Of a stretch of 64,000 nt of DNA, positions 1-9,887 are shown piece after piece. Position numbers and translations under genes: made by a program. This DNA is from Puccinellia tenuiflora (lineage: Eukaryota > Streptophyta > Magnoliopsida > Poales > Poaceae). The stretch's first letter is position 1. Each line of letters begins with the position of its first letter. The stretch covers positions 124,001-188,000 of the forward strand of contig QRDG01001528.1 of assembly GCA_012064385.1 (NCBI GenBank). The letters are read 5' to 3'. Under the pieces are notes generated by a model. That model was not told the origin of the DNA and did not search any database. It saw nothing but the letters and a program-made list of their open reading frames with translations.

Positions 1-779
1 TGTTTCATCATCGCCGCAGATTATATCCTCGAGGATATTTTCCTCAATTTCATCTCTGCCGTGTGGTTCCATAGTTTCTGCAAAATACGAAAGTTATTTT
101 CGGAGCCGTCTCTGCCGTGTCGTTCAGAAAACTTGTAGGGATAGAATGGTACTACAAGGAAAGGCGCGCGTTGCTGCGCCTGTTGTTTCTAAGCGTCGTC
201 ATGGTGATACATTTTTATGAACATGTGTGATTTATGCTCATCGTCGGCACTTAGGTGACTAAATCGTCGATGACCTAGCTCATCGATTTCATCCCCCGCA
301 ACACGGTAAAAATGTCGCGGTAAATCACTCCTCACAAAAATGAAACACTTAGCACATTTGTGGTTTGTCGAGTTTTGACTTCAATTTACATCACTAAATA
401 AAAATCAACATCGCTACATCACTGAAATTTGCACTAGCTAAATATTACATATGCGAGGATGATCCACTAAATAAAAATCATCACAGATCAATTTTGCAAT
501 TATCATCGGATACTTTATATACACTAACCGCTGTCACATATCACAGATCAATTGCAAAAAATTATTGACAGAAAAAAGTAAATAAGCTATTGCTCAATAT
601 CATTTCCTATTTTAGCTATTGAAAATAACCATACATGATATTTTATATAGCATATAATAATGTAGACAGTCTTCTTGCAAGCATAATGGACTATTCTAAT
701 CATCGGCTTGCATTAAGAATAGCCAAGAAGACAACATTATTTCTTTCGGCTCATAAAAACAGCAAAATCAGCTACCACT
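1..779. other. AT-rich non-coding interior of the CACTA element
   Basis: No ORF or known repeat is recognised here. A short stretch at about 148-190 (TACTACAAGGAAAGGCGCG) resembles a transposon end followed by a small GC-rich palindrome, but no partner end was found. Confidence 0.4.
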
Positions 780-1363
780 AAATCATTCCAAATTGACTTA
801 GCAAATTTTTCTAATAACATTTCTAACACTAAATTTCCTAACACTAAATTCCTAACACTAAATTTCTAACACTAAATTACCTACCACTAAATTTCCTACA
901 CTACAAAACAACACAAAAATGTACCTAAACTACACACCTAATTTATACTACTAACTAATTTAAATTACTAACTAATTTAAACTACTAACTAATTTAAATT
1001 ACTAACTAAAACTAACTAACTATGGAGTAACAAATAGTTCTTAACAATAATATTGCAACTAATTATGGAGTATTAATTTTGATTTCTAACTTTGCTAACA
1101 CAATCATCAAATAACATTGCTTTGCTAAATTACTATTTGAATTTTTCTAAAACTAACTAACAACTATTTCAATTTTAAAAAAAAAATAACTTTGCTAAAT
1201 TTGCTACATTTTCAAATTTTCTAAAATAACAACCTAAATTTTCTAAAACTAACTAACTAAATCTAAAACTAACTAACTAAAATTACTAATGCACTAACTA
1301 ACAAAATTACTAACTAACTAACTAAATTAAAAAACTAAGTAAATTAAAAAAAACTAACTAACA
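780..1363. repeat. Low-complexity CTAACACTAAAT / ACTAACTA tandem repeats
   Basis: The stretch is almost wholly A, C and T. It is made of degenerate tandem copies of CTAACACTAAATTT (about 820-900) and ACTAACTAATTTAA (about 940-1020, 1245-1360). It has no coding potential and sits directly left of a GC-rich block. Confidence 0.8.
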
Positions 1364-1700
1364 GAGGGAGGCCGTGCTCACCGGAGGCGGCTCGTCCGCT
1401 GCGGCCGGAGGAGGAGGGCTCGGTGGAGGACGCTGCGGCCGGAGGAGGAGGGCTCGGTGAGGAGGCTCGGCGGAGGACGCTCGATGGAGGAGGCCGGAGG
1501 AGGGGCCAAGGAGCGGCCGGCCGGGGTTCGAGCGGAAGGCCGGGGGAGGGCGGCACAGCTGGCGGGTGGTGCAGGGGGAGGATGGACGGCGCGGGCGCGG
1601 TGGAGGCCGGAGGGGAACGGCGCGCGGGCGCGTGGAGGAGCGCAGAGAGGGCGGCACCGGAGGAGCGGACGGTGAGCGGCGGCGCGGCGGACGGAAAAAT
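1364..1700. other. GC-rich block, possible transposon 5' exon or promoter
   Basis: Base composition switches abruptly from AT-rich to about 75% G+C by eye, with purine-rich GGAGGAGGGCTCGG motifs in direct repeat (about 1405-1460). All reading frames stay open because of the composition, and the translations are low-complexity Pro/Ser/Ala or Gly/Arg. I regard it as non-coding or as leader sequence of the transposon gene rather than as a protein gene. Confidence 0.4.
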
Positions 1701-1807
1701 CCAGCAGCCTGACGGCAGGAGATTGAATTTCCGCGCGCTGGTCCTTAGCGAAAATGAGGAATTGGGGGAAGAAGAAGAGGCAGGCAGTTTTAAAGCAGAG
1801 AGGCCTT

Positions 1808-1952
1808 TCGTCCCGGTTGGTGGCACCAACCGGGACCAAAGCCTCATTCGTCCCGGTTCGTGGCATGAACCGGGACCAATGCCCTGAAAATTTAATGCCC
1901 TGGCGCGAACCGGGACCTTTCGTCCCGGTTCTTCTTATAAACCGGGACCAAT
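1808..1952. repeat. CACTA palindromic repeats, internal cluster 1
   Basis: Three palindromes of the form CGTCCCGGTT..AACCGGGACC lie in a row (about 1809-1842, 1849-1880 and 1918-1952) with AT-rich spacers. They match the arrays at 3618-3727, 5163-5285 and 9617-9845, which suggests binding sites for the element's own DNA-binding protein. Confidence 0.75.
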
Positions 1953-1959
1953 GAGTCCT

Positions 1960-2722
1960 TTTTCAAACTTTTCAGTTCTGAATGTTGTTCCCGCCTTTTT
2001 TATTCTTATTAAGGTGTTTGACTATGAATTTCAAATGGTTTTGAATTTGAAAAGACTTTCAACATGAAAAGTGTTTAAATTTGAATAAATAATTCAAAAC
2101 CATTTTCTGTTTATATAATAGTTATTCTATCTATACAAACTATTAACCATTTTGTCATTTTTTTTAAGATTAGAGGTGAATTCATTTAAGTAAATTTTTT
2201 GGAATGTGAACTTAATTAATTCATTAAACTGATAAATTCAATATATTTTCATATGTTTGTCAAAATGAAATTAAAATATCAAATTGTTGATAAAATGTAA
2301 TCTATCTATTTATGACCAATTCATTTTTTTGAGATTATAGGTGAATTCATTTAATTACAAAATTTGGAATTTGAACTCCATTAAGTCATTAATTAATTTT
2401 ATAAATTCAATATATTTTCATATGTTTATCAGAAAAATGAAATTAAAATATCTAATTGTTGATAAAAATGTAATCTATCTATTTATTTAATTTATATCTA
2501 TTGAATTAATTTATATATATTGAATTAATTCATATCTATTATTTAATTCATATCTCACTAAACAGTACATAATGGCAACAGTGGATCCTTCAGGTAATCG
2601 ACCGGATACGGTACAGAATGACAACAGTGGATCCCAAATATTTGCATACATATGCATGAATATCACACACATATCCGGAAGTCGATAGTTTAGGTCGCAA
2701 GTTTTCAAAAGCAAGTAGTAAC
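1960..2722. other. AT-rich non-coding stretch with two diverged direct repeats
   Basis: No gene is seen. A segment of about 120 bp around 2160-2300 recurs in diverged form at about 2320-2480; both contain GAATTCATTTAA and TCAATATATTTTCATATG. Confidence 0.6.
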
Positions 2723-3379
2723 CTAAACTATGATCACATAAAAGAGAACTGCAATGGTGATCACATACTCTGAAACTAACTTCGACGGTGTATTTGATAC
2801 GGTACAGAATGACAACAGTGGATCAGTTGTCCTAACAATCTTAGTCATACTCCTGCCTAGGCCTATAATACTCGTACTCGTAGTCGCCGTCATCGTCGTC
2901 GTCGCTGTCATCGTACTCATACGGCGCTCGTGGCTCGAACCTCGACGGGTGAGCACCCCGGACTGCATGTTAGGGTAGCGTAGGCGGGGGTTATCGCCAG
3001 CCATGATGTAGTTCATAACGCCCTGGAGAGTCCGGCCAGCCCACCACAGCTGACGGCCGGCCTCGTTGAAGTCCGAAGGAGGAGGGCCATCCCCCTCGTA
3101 CCTGGCGAGCGCCCTCTCACGCCGATTGATGAAGAAGGCTTCCCAAGTCGGGCGGTAGTCGGGATGCCAGCACGGATCCATCCGCTACTCCGGTGTGAGC
3201 TCGAGGTAGTAGTGGTTCGTGATGGCCGCCCGGCGCGCCACACCTTGAGGGAGAGGAGGGACCGGCACGCCTCCGGCGCTCAGCCTCCAGCCGGTGGGGA
3301 CGCGGTAGCCGGGCGGGCAGGGGTAGTTCGAGGCGGAAAGCTCCTCCGCCTGACGGTAGGTTAGTACGGTGGAAACCAT
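2723..3379 (-). pseudogene. CACTA-associated ORF of unknown function, broken by one in-frame stop
   Basis: The reading frame begins at the ATG at 3379-3377, about 40 bases below a TATA-like TATATATA (3419-3426 on the opposite strand). It runs about 60 codons to an in-frame TAG at 3187-3185, then continues open in the same frame through WHPDYRPTWEAFFINRRERA and a Trp/Arg-rich stretch. The end, after about 3000, is low-complexity and probably not conserved. The protein is small, has no domain I recognise, and resembles hypothetical proteins carried in CACTA elements of grasses. It lies in the first copy of a duplicated cassette. Without the stop it would be a roughly 150-200 residue protein; its function is unknown. 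Confidence 0.55.
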
Positions 3380-3418
3380 GGAAGAGTGATGAGATTGCAG
3401 ATATGAGTTTAGATGTGA

Positions 3419-3426
3419 TATATATA
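3419..3426 (-). promoter_or_regulatory. TATA box of the minus-strand ORF in cassette 1
   Basis: TATATATA lies 40 bp upstream of the minus-strand ATG at 3379. The same motif stands at 4972-4979 in cassette 2. Confidence 0.5.
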
Positions 3427-3439
3427 GTGAGAAATTGCG

Positions 3440-3860
3440 GGAAGACGAAGGCAGGGAAGCGGTGGAAGAAGCACACGGATCGTGTGTTTCCTTCGAGCGC
3501 TTGTGAGCCGTTGGATCAGAGTTGTGTTTCTTTCGAGTGCTTGTGAGCTGTTGGATCGTGTGCACACGGATCGTGTGTTTCTTTCAAGCGCTTGTGAGCT
3601 GTTGGATCAGGGCCTTTAGTACCGGTTCGTGTTACCAACCGGGACCAAAGGGTCTTTCGTCCCGGTTGGAGGCACCAACCGGGACTATAGGCCTACCCTT
3701 TCGTCCCGGTTGGGGGTACCAACCGGACCTAAAGAAGCACACGGATCGTGTGTTTCTTTCAAGCGCTTGTGAGCCATTGGATCAGGGGTGTGTTTCTTTT
3801 GAGGGCTTGTGAGCTGTTGGATCTGCACTCCCACCTCATCCACAGGTACACCTTCTAATC
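3440..3860. promoter_or_regulatory. Shared region between divergent promoters, built from repeats
   Basis: It lies between the minus-strand TATA (3419) and the plus-strand TATA (3864). It contains at least five copies of a 40-45 bp unit around CGGATCGTGTGTTTC...GCTTGTGAGC and three CCGGTT...AACCGG palindromes (3618-3727). The second cassette repeats the arrangement at about 5020-5395. Confidence 0.6.
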
Positions 3861-3863
3861 GCC

Positions 3864-3871
3864 TATAAATA
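3864..3871 (+). promoter_or_regulatory. TATA box before the short plus-strand ORF, cassette 1
   Basis: TATAAATA lies 57 bp before the ATG at 3929 and is preserved exactly in the second cassette at 5416-5423. It is a good plant TATA consensus, facing away from the minus-strand gene. Confidence 0.6.
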
Positions 3872-3928
3872 GCGACGTCCCTGCAGCGAACGGCACACAA
3901 CGAGCGTCTACCTTTGCCACCGAACCCA

Positions 3929-4075
3929 ATGGTTGGATTTAGCCTACCTGCTGGCATGTTCCCTGGCATTATTGTGTTTGTCCTTGTTCACCGGCCAGCC
4001 ATTGGAGCCACCTCCTGTAGGTCGGTGAATAAGGACAACACAACGACGCTGTTGGAAACACAAGCCCTCAGGTAG
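3929..4075 (+). CDS. Short ORF of 48 codons behind a TATA box, unknown product
   Basis: The ORF starts with MVGFSLPAGMFPGIIVFVLV and contains one hydrophobic stretch (residues about 10-20) that could be a signal peptide or membrane segment. A near-identical ORF occurs in the second cassette (5481-5609). The copies differ by two replacements, one silent change and an earlier stop, so there is no clear sign of purifying selection. It may be a real mini-gene of the transposon, or the leader of a longer spliced transcript. Confidence 0.35.
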   Translation: MVGFSLPAGMFPGIIVFVLVHRPAIGATSCRSVNKDNTTTLLETQALR

Positions 4076-4224
4076 GTTGAATCCAACCACTGGATTAGGG
4101 TGACACAATGATGAATTGCCGAGGAGGTGGGAGTGGTGGTGGTGGAAGTGGTAGCCATGCCCCTCGGTCGGGCAAAACCAGTGTTGGATCAGCCACATGA
4201 CCCTATATGCAAATCATTCGGATT

Positions 4225-4294
4225 CCCGTCATACAGCCCAACGGTGCATTTGATATGCAGGCACTCACGAGCCACCGTTGGGCTGTATGACGGG
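4225..4294. repeat. Perfect 22 bp inverted repeat with 26 nt loop (hairpin 1)
   Basis: The arms at 4225-4246 and 4273-4294 are exact reverse complements (CCCGTCATAC.../...GTATGACGGG) around a 26-base loop. A related hairpin with the same loop length lies in the second cassette at 5738-5810. It could fold in RNA and feed small-RNA production; that is inference. Confidence 0.8.
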
Positions 4295-4470
4295 GAAACC
4301 GTGTGCATTTGATAAAAGGTTCAATACATTAATTATTACACATCACCAACAATATCCCTATCTAGTGTTCACTTGTTTCTTCGTGTGTGTCCCTTTCTTC
4401 TAATTACGCCGTAGCCATGGACAATCTTCATCAGGCAAGAGAACTGCAATGGCGATCACAGACTCTGAAA

Positions 4471-4854
4471 CTAACTTCGACCGGTTCCTGAGCCGCGGGG
4501 TGCTGAGCCGCCGGCACTGCGCATCCAAAGAGAAGGAACCCTCACAGGGTCATAGCTCACGTGAGAAGGAACCCTCTGAAGAAATGACCACCTACTATCA
4601 TACTGCCTATCCAATAGATACATGTAGCGACGGACATGCTCATCCTCCTCCCTGATACGGCGACGTACCTCCTCCTCGGGGGCCGGCTCCCTCTGCACCG
4701 AGCGTGGCCCACGCGACGGCCACCACAGAAGATCCGGGTCGACGATGTCACCCGTATTCCTCACCAAGCTGCGTGTCCCGGAAGGTAGCACCTCCCAGTG
4801 CCAGCCCGGTGGAGCCCAGTCCCGCACATCGCCCCTCTGGTCCAACATGGACAT
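4471..4854 (-). CDS. CACTA-associated ORF of unknown function, cassette 2
   Basis: The ORF is open from an ATG at 4854 (an upstream ATG at 4884 is also in frame). It begins MSMLDQRGDVRDWAPPGWHW and continues with an acidic Glu/Arg-rich stretch (PEEEVRRRIREEDEHVRR) and YMYLLDRQ. It occupies the place that the 2723-3379 ORF holds in cassette 1, but its sequence is not recognisably homologous, while the flanks of the two cassettes are. The ATG matching the cassette-1 start is changed to ATT here (about 4912), so this frame uses a different start. No known domain is recognised; the first 100 or so residues look like real coding sequence and the tail after about 4560 is less convincing. Confidence 0.5.
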   Translation of the reverse strand: MSMLDQRGDVRDWAPPGWHWEVLPSGTRSLVRNTGDIVDPDLLWWPSRGPRSVQREPAPEEEVRRRIREEDEHVRRYMYLLDRQYDSRWSFLQRVPSHVSYDPVRVPSLWMRSAGGSAPRGSGTGRS

Positions 4855-5415
4855 CGTCCCCGAGAACACCTTAGTCAAAAACACCTAAGTCAAAATTTTG
4901 TTACAATGGAAGAGTGATGAGGTTGCAGATGTGAGTTTAGATGTGATATGGCAATGGCGGCCAAGCCTACATATATATAGTGAGAAATTGCGTGAAGACG
5001 AAGGCGGGAAGCGGTGGAAGAAGCACACGGATCGTGTGTTTCCTTCGAGCGCTTGTGAGCCGTTGGATCAGAGTTGTGTTTCTTTCGAGTGCTTGTGAGC
5101 TGTTGGATCGTGTGCACACGGATCGTGTGTTTCTTTCAAGCACTTGTGAGCTGTTGGATCAGGGCCTTTAGTACCGGTTCGTGTTACCAACCGGGACCAA
5201 AGGGTCTTTCGTCCCGGTTGGAGGCACCAACCGGGACTATAGGCCTACCCTTTCGTCCCGGTTCGTGTTACCAACCGGGACTAAAGAAGCACACGGATCG
5301 TGTGTTTCTTTCAAGCGCTTGTGAGCCGTTGGATCAGGCGTGTGTTTCTTTAGAGCGCTTGTGAGCTGTTGGATCTGCACTCCCACCTCATCCACAGGTA
5401 CACCTTCTAATCGCC

Positions 5416-5423
5416 TATAAATA
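5416..5423 (+). promoter_or_regulatory. TATA box before the short plus-strand ORF, cassette 2
   Basis: TATAAATA is the exact copy of the site at 3864-3871, with about 20 identical bases on each side. Confidence 0.6.
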
Positions 5424-5480
5424 GCGACGTCCCTGCAGCGAACGGCACACAACGAGCGTCTACCTTTGCCACCGAACCCA

Positions 5481-5609
5481 ATGGTTGGATTTAGCCTACC
5501 CGCTGGCATGTTCCCTAGCATTATTGTGTTTGTCCTTGTTCGTCGGCCAGCCATTGGAGCCACCTCCTGTAGGTCGGTGAATAAGGACAACACAACGACG
5601 CTGTTGTAA
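5481..5609 (+). CDS. Short ORF of 42 codons, second copy of the 3929 ORF
   Basis: It begins MVGFSLPAGMFPSIIVFVLV and ends six codons earlier than the first copy because GAA has become TAA. The TATA distance (57-58 bp) is kept. As for copy 1, the coding status is unproven. Confidence 0.3.
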   Translation: MVGFSLPAGMFPSIIVFVLVRRPAIGATSCRSVNKDNTTTLL

Positions 5610-5737
5610 ACACAAGCCCTCGGGTAGGTTGAATCCAACCACTAGATTAGGGTGACACAATGATGAATTGCCGAGGAGGTGGGAGTGGTGGTGATAGAAA
5701 TCATTCAGTTTATCGACCGAATACAAATCAAACGGTT

Positions 5738-5810
5738 TCACCTGCATACGCCCTACGGTGCATTGGATATGCGGGCACTCTCTAGCCACAGTAGGGTTGT
5801 ATGCAGGTGA
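5738..5810. repeat. Imperfect inverted repeat (hairpin 2), counterpart of 4225-4294
   Basis: Arms 5738-5760 and 5787-5810 pair over about 20 bp with a bulge and one or two mismatches, around a 26-base loop that differs from the hairpin-1 loop at about five positions. A further partial copy of the right arm follows at 5868-5892. Confidence 0.7.
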
Positions 5811-6061
5811 TACCGTGTGTTTTGTTCTATCTAGAAATCCTTCAGTTCATCGACCGAATACGGTTTGTATGCAGGTGATACTGTGTGTTTTGTACACGAA
5901 CTTCTCACCAGTTTTTGTCAACACTCATACATAAAAGGTTTTGAGAACACTCATACATAAATTGTTTTATATACTATTACACTCATACTTAGATCATGAT
6001 CGCTTCTTCGGCCGTAACCATGGAGTTTCTTCATTATGTAACGGGATGCTTGGGTCAGTTT

Positions 6062-9000
6062 TCACTGTGAATAGCGGAATTTCATCAAACTTATTATAGT
6101 CTGCTGACATGTCTGTCTTGTCCTCGACTCCCACGATGTTTCTTTTCCTGAAAGAACTATGTGACGCTTTAGCTCATCGTGTGCTGTATTTGTTTCCTTA
6201 TCTTTTCTTTTTTTCGGTCTGTAGCTCATGTCCTTCACATAGAAAACCTGAGCCACATCATTGGCTAGGACGAATGGTTCGTCTCTGTACGCAAGATTCT
6301 TGAGATCCACTGTTGTCATTCCGTACAGCTGGTCTACCTTTACCCCTTCTCCATTCATGTTGACCCAAATGCACCGAAACAAAGGGACCTTAAAAGTAGG
6401 TCCATAGTCAAGTTCCCATATCTCCTCTATGTAACCATAGTATGTGTACTTTTGTCCATTCTCGTCTGTTGCATCAAAGCGAACACCACTGTTTTGGTTG
6501 GTACTTTTTTTATCTTGGGCAATCGTGTAAAATGTATTCCCATTTATCTCGTACCCTTGGAAAGTCAATACAGTCGAAGATGGTGACGCGGCCAATAAGT
6601 AGAGTTGATCTCCAACATCGGTGTCATTCATGAGATGTACTCGCAACCAACTGCCGAATGTCTCCATGTGTTTTTGTTTAATCCAGGAGTCAGGCTTCCC
6701 TGGATTTTTGGAGCGTACACTATTCTTGTGTACCTCGATATACGGAGCCACGAAGGTGGAACTTTGTAGAACTGTGTAGTGTGCTTGAGTGAAAGAATGC
6801 CCGTCCCTACATATCATTGCTTTCTTTCCTAGCGTGCCTTTTCCACTAAGTCTCCCCTCATGCCGCGATTCAGGAAGACCAATCGACTTAATGTCGGGAA
6901 TAAAGTCAACACAAAACTCAATGACCTCCTCTGTTCCATATCCTTTGGAGATGCTTCCTTCTGGCCTAGCACGGTTATGAACATATTTCTTTAAGACTCC
7001 ATGAATCTCTCGAAGGGGAACATATTGTGTAGAAATACAGGACCGAGAACTGCAATCTCGTCGACTAGGTGAACCAGGAGATGCGTCATAATATTGAAAA
7101 ATGATGGGGGGAACACCAACTCAAAACTAACAAGACATTGGGCCACATCCTTCTGTAACCTTGTCAGACTTTCTGGATCGATTACCTTCTGAGATATTGC
7201 ATTGAGAAATGCACATAGCTTCACAATGGGTACTCGAACATTTTCCGATAGAAGCCCCCTCAATGCAATCGGAAGCAACTGCGTCATAATCATGTGGCAA
7301 TCATGAGACTTCAGGTTTTGGAATTTTTTATCTGCCATATTTATTATTCCCTTTATATTTGACGAGAAGCCAGCCGGGACCTTGATACTGCTCAGGCACT
7401 CAAAAAATATTTCCTTCTCTGCTTTCGTAAGAGCGTAGCTGCTTATGTAATGACGCCCTTTATCCGTATGCTTGTTGTTTGGGTCTTTCATACGCTGCTG
7501 GTCCTCCCTTGCTTCCGGTGTATCTTTTGTCTTCCCATACACGCCGAGGAAGCCTAGCAGGTTTACGCAAATATTCTTTGTCACGTGCATCACGTCGATT
7601 GAAGGCCGAACCTCTAGGACTTTCCAATAGGGTAGCTGCCAAAATATAGATTTCTTCTTCCACATGGGCGCGTGTCCGGTAGCGACGTCTTTCGGAACAG
7701 AATGACCGCAAGGACCCTTTCCAAAGATTACTTCTATGTCCTTGACCATACCAAATATAGCATCACCATCAGGGAGCTTAGGCTTCTTCCGGTGATCTGC
7801 CTCACCATTGAAATGCTTGCCTTTCTTTCTTACGGGGTGACTGCCTGGAAGAAATTGACGACACCCCAGGTACACGACCTTCTTACATTTTTCCAAATAT
7901 GTACCTTTAGTCTTATCTAAACAGTGCGTGCATGCGTTGTATCCCTTGTTTGACTGTCCTGAAATGTTACTAAGAGCAGGCCAATCATTGATTGTTACGA
8001 ACAACAATGCTCGTAGGTCAAATTCCATCTGTTTGTCCTCATCCCACACACGTACACCTGGTATGGCCCACAACTGCAATAGTTCATCAACTAATGGCCT
8101 TAGGTACACATCAATGTCGTTGCCGGGTTGCTTCGGGCCTTGGATGAGAACTGGCATCATAATGAACTTCTGCTTCATGCACAACCAAGGAGGAAGGTTG
8201 TAGATACATAGAGTCACGGGCCAGGTGCTGTGACTGCAGCTCTGCTCCCCAAAAGGATTCATACCGTCTGTACTTAGACCAAACCATAAGTTCCTTGCGT
8301 CACCTGCAAAGTCCGGGTACTCTCTCTCGATTTTTCTCCATTGAGACCCATCAGCGGGGTGTCTCAACTTCCGTCTTTCTTACGCTCTTCTTTGTGCCAT
8401 CGCAACAACCTGGCATGCTCTTTGTTTCTGAACAGACGTTTCAACCGTGGTATTATAGGAGCATACCACATAACCTTAGCAGGAATCTTCTTTCTGACGG
8501 GCTCGTCATCGCCCTCAACATCACCAGCATCATCTTGTCTGATCTTGTATCGCAGTGCATTGCATACCGGACATGCATCCAAATTCTCATACTCCTCACC
8601 GCGGTAAAGGATGCAGTCATTGATGCATGCATGTATCTTCTGCACATCTAATCATAGAGGGCAAATAGCCTTCTTTGCTTCGTACGTAGTCTCGGGCAGT
8701 TCGTTATTCTTTGGAAGCTTCGGCTTCATTATTTTCAGTAACTTTTCAAATCCCTTGTTAGATAAACCAGTCTCTGCCTTTCATTTCAGCAATTCCAGTG
8801 TGGTACCGAGCTTTGTGCTGCCATCTTCACAATTTGGGTACAACAACTTTTTGTGATACTCTAGCATGGTCTCCAACTTCAGCTTCTCATTTTCTGTATC
8901 GCAGTCTCGTTGTACATCGGAAATGACCCGACCAAGACCATCAGCATGCTCATCTGGCGTCCGTTGTTCTTCACCATCTTCTTCTTCATTGTCTTACATT

Positions 9001-9320
9001 GCAGTATCACCGTATTCTTCAGAGAACATACGATAGTTCTCATCATCATTTTCTTCTTCATCGTCTTCCATCATAACCCCTCTTTCTCCATGCTTGGTTC
9101 AACAATTATAGCTGGGCATGAAACCTCTCCGAAGCAGGTGGCCTTGAAGGGTTCTCGACAAAGAGTGCTCCTTAACGTTCCGACAGTCCACACATGGACA
9201 AGGCATAAAACCATCATATTTGTTTGCCTCAGCCATATGGATAAATTTATGCAGGCCTGTAATAAAACCAGAACTGCGTCGGTCGCCGTACATCCATCGC
9301 TGCCGTTCATCCATCTGCAT
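6062..9320 (-). pseudogene. TNP2-type CACTA transposase, inactivated
   Basis: Read leftward from 9320, the frame encodes in order a transposase-associated N-terminal domain (about 9320-9100, with RRSSGF, PCPCVDCRN and HLLRRGFMPSYNC), an acidic linker, the Transposase_21/tnp2 catalytic region (about 8645-7300, with ACPVC, FGLSTDGMNPFG, HCLDKTKG and DVMHVTKNICVNLLGFLG), the DUF4218 region (about 7340-6990, with SHDCHMIMTQLLPIALRG) and a DUF4216 region (6062-6560, with YYGYIEEIWELDYG and FRCIWV). The protein would cut the CACTA ends in the nucleus. The frame holds four nonsense codons (9099-9101, 8994-8996, 8781-8783, 8652-8654) and single-base frameshifts near 8370 and 6993, so this copy cannot make transposase. 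Confidence 0.88.
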
Positions 9321-9616
9321 ATCATATAATTAAGTTTATCAAATACAATTAGAATAACATATTGAATACTGAAATGACCACCGTACATCGACACATGCAA
9401 TATTTCTGTATCAATTATAGATGAGAAGGATAAAGTTGCTAACCTCGGTCGAGGATATCATTTTGTCTGAACTTAAGTGTGGCTCGGGCATTTCGTCGAA
9501 CACATCTTGTGCGTGGCAAAGGAAAAACATTAGCACCCACTTCCCACCAATCCGAGCAAAAAAAAAAATAACAGTAGAGAAGAAGACGGGGGTTACGTAT
9601 ATAGGTAGGGGAGGGG

Positions 9617-9845
9617 CATTCGTCCCGGTTTGTGGCACGAACCGGGACCAAAGCTCGGGCATTCGTCCCGGTTCGTGGTACGAACCGGGACCAAAGCCTC
9701 CGCGACAGCTTTGGTCCCGGTTCGTGGCACGAACCGGGACGAATGTCCCCAACCGAACCGGGACCAATGCTCCATGGGCTCCTGGCAGCTCGAACCGGGA
9801 CCAATGCCACCCATTGGTCCCGGTTTGTATGGGAACCGGGCCTAA
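9617..9845. repeat. Subterminal palindrome array of the CACTA right end
   Basis: At least four palindromes with the core CCCGGTTCGTGGCACGAACC or a variant (9622-9651, 9665-9693, 9712-9742 and a degenerate one to 9845) lie within 270 bp of the terminus. In En/Spm elements such arrays are bound by the TNPA-type protein. Confidence 0.85.
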
Positions 9846-9887
9846 TGCCTTTTTCTGGCTTTCCTAAAACCTCTTTTTCTACTAGTG

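Larger units (their letters stand above)
1..9887 (-). mobile_element. CACTA (En/Spm) DNA transposon, right part, left end outside the window
   Basis: The right terminus reads TTTCTACTAGTG at 9876-9887, the reverse complement of a CACTAGTAGAAA terminal inverted repeat; the 3 bp after it are GTC. Inside the end are palindromic subterminal repeats built on GGTCCCGGTT...AACCGGGACC (9617-9845), the usual binding-site array of CACTA elements. A TNP2-type transposase lies on the minus strand at 6062-9320, followed leftward by two further minus-strand genes. No matching left terminus is seen after position 1, so the element starts outside the window. Similar palindromes occur internally (1808-1952, 3618-3727, 5163-5285), so nesting of two related elements cannot be excluded. 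Confidence 0.85.

Noticed and set aside
1344..1887. Overlapping long ORFs on both strands in the GC-rich block
   Set aside because: All frames stay open because of the composition; translations are low-complexity and no domain is seen.
3480..3800. Evenly spaced repeats that could suggest a CRISPR array
   Set aside because: Repeats are diverged palindromes and promoter units of a plant transposon; there are no unique equal-length spacers and no cas genes.
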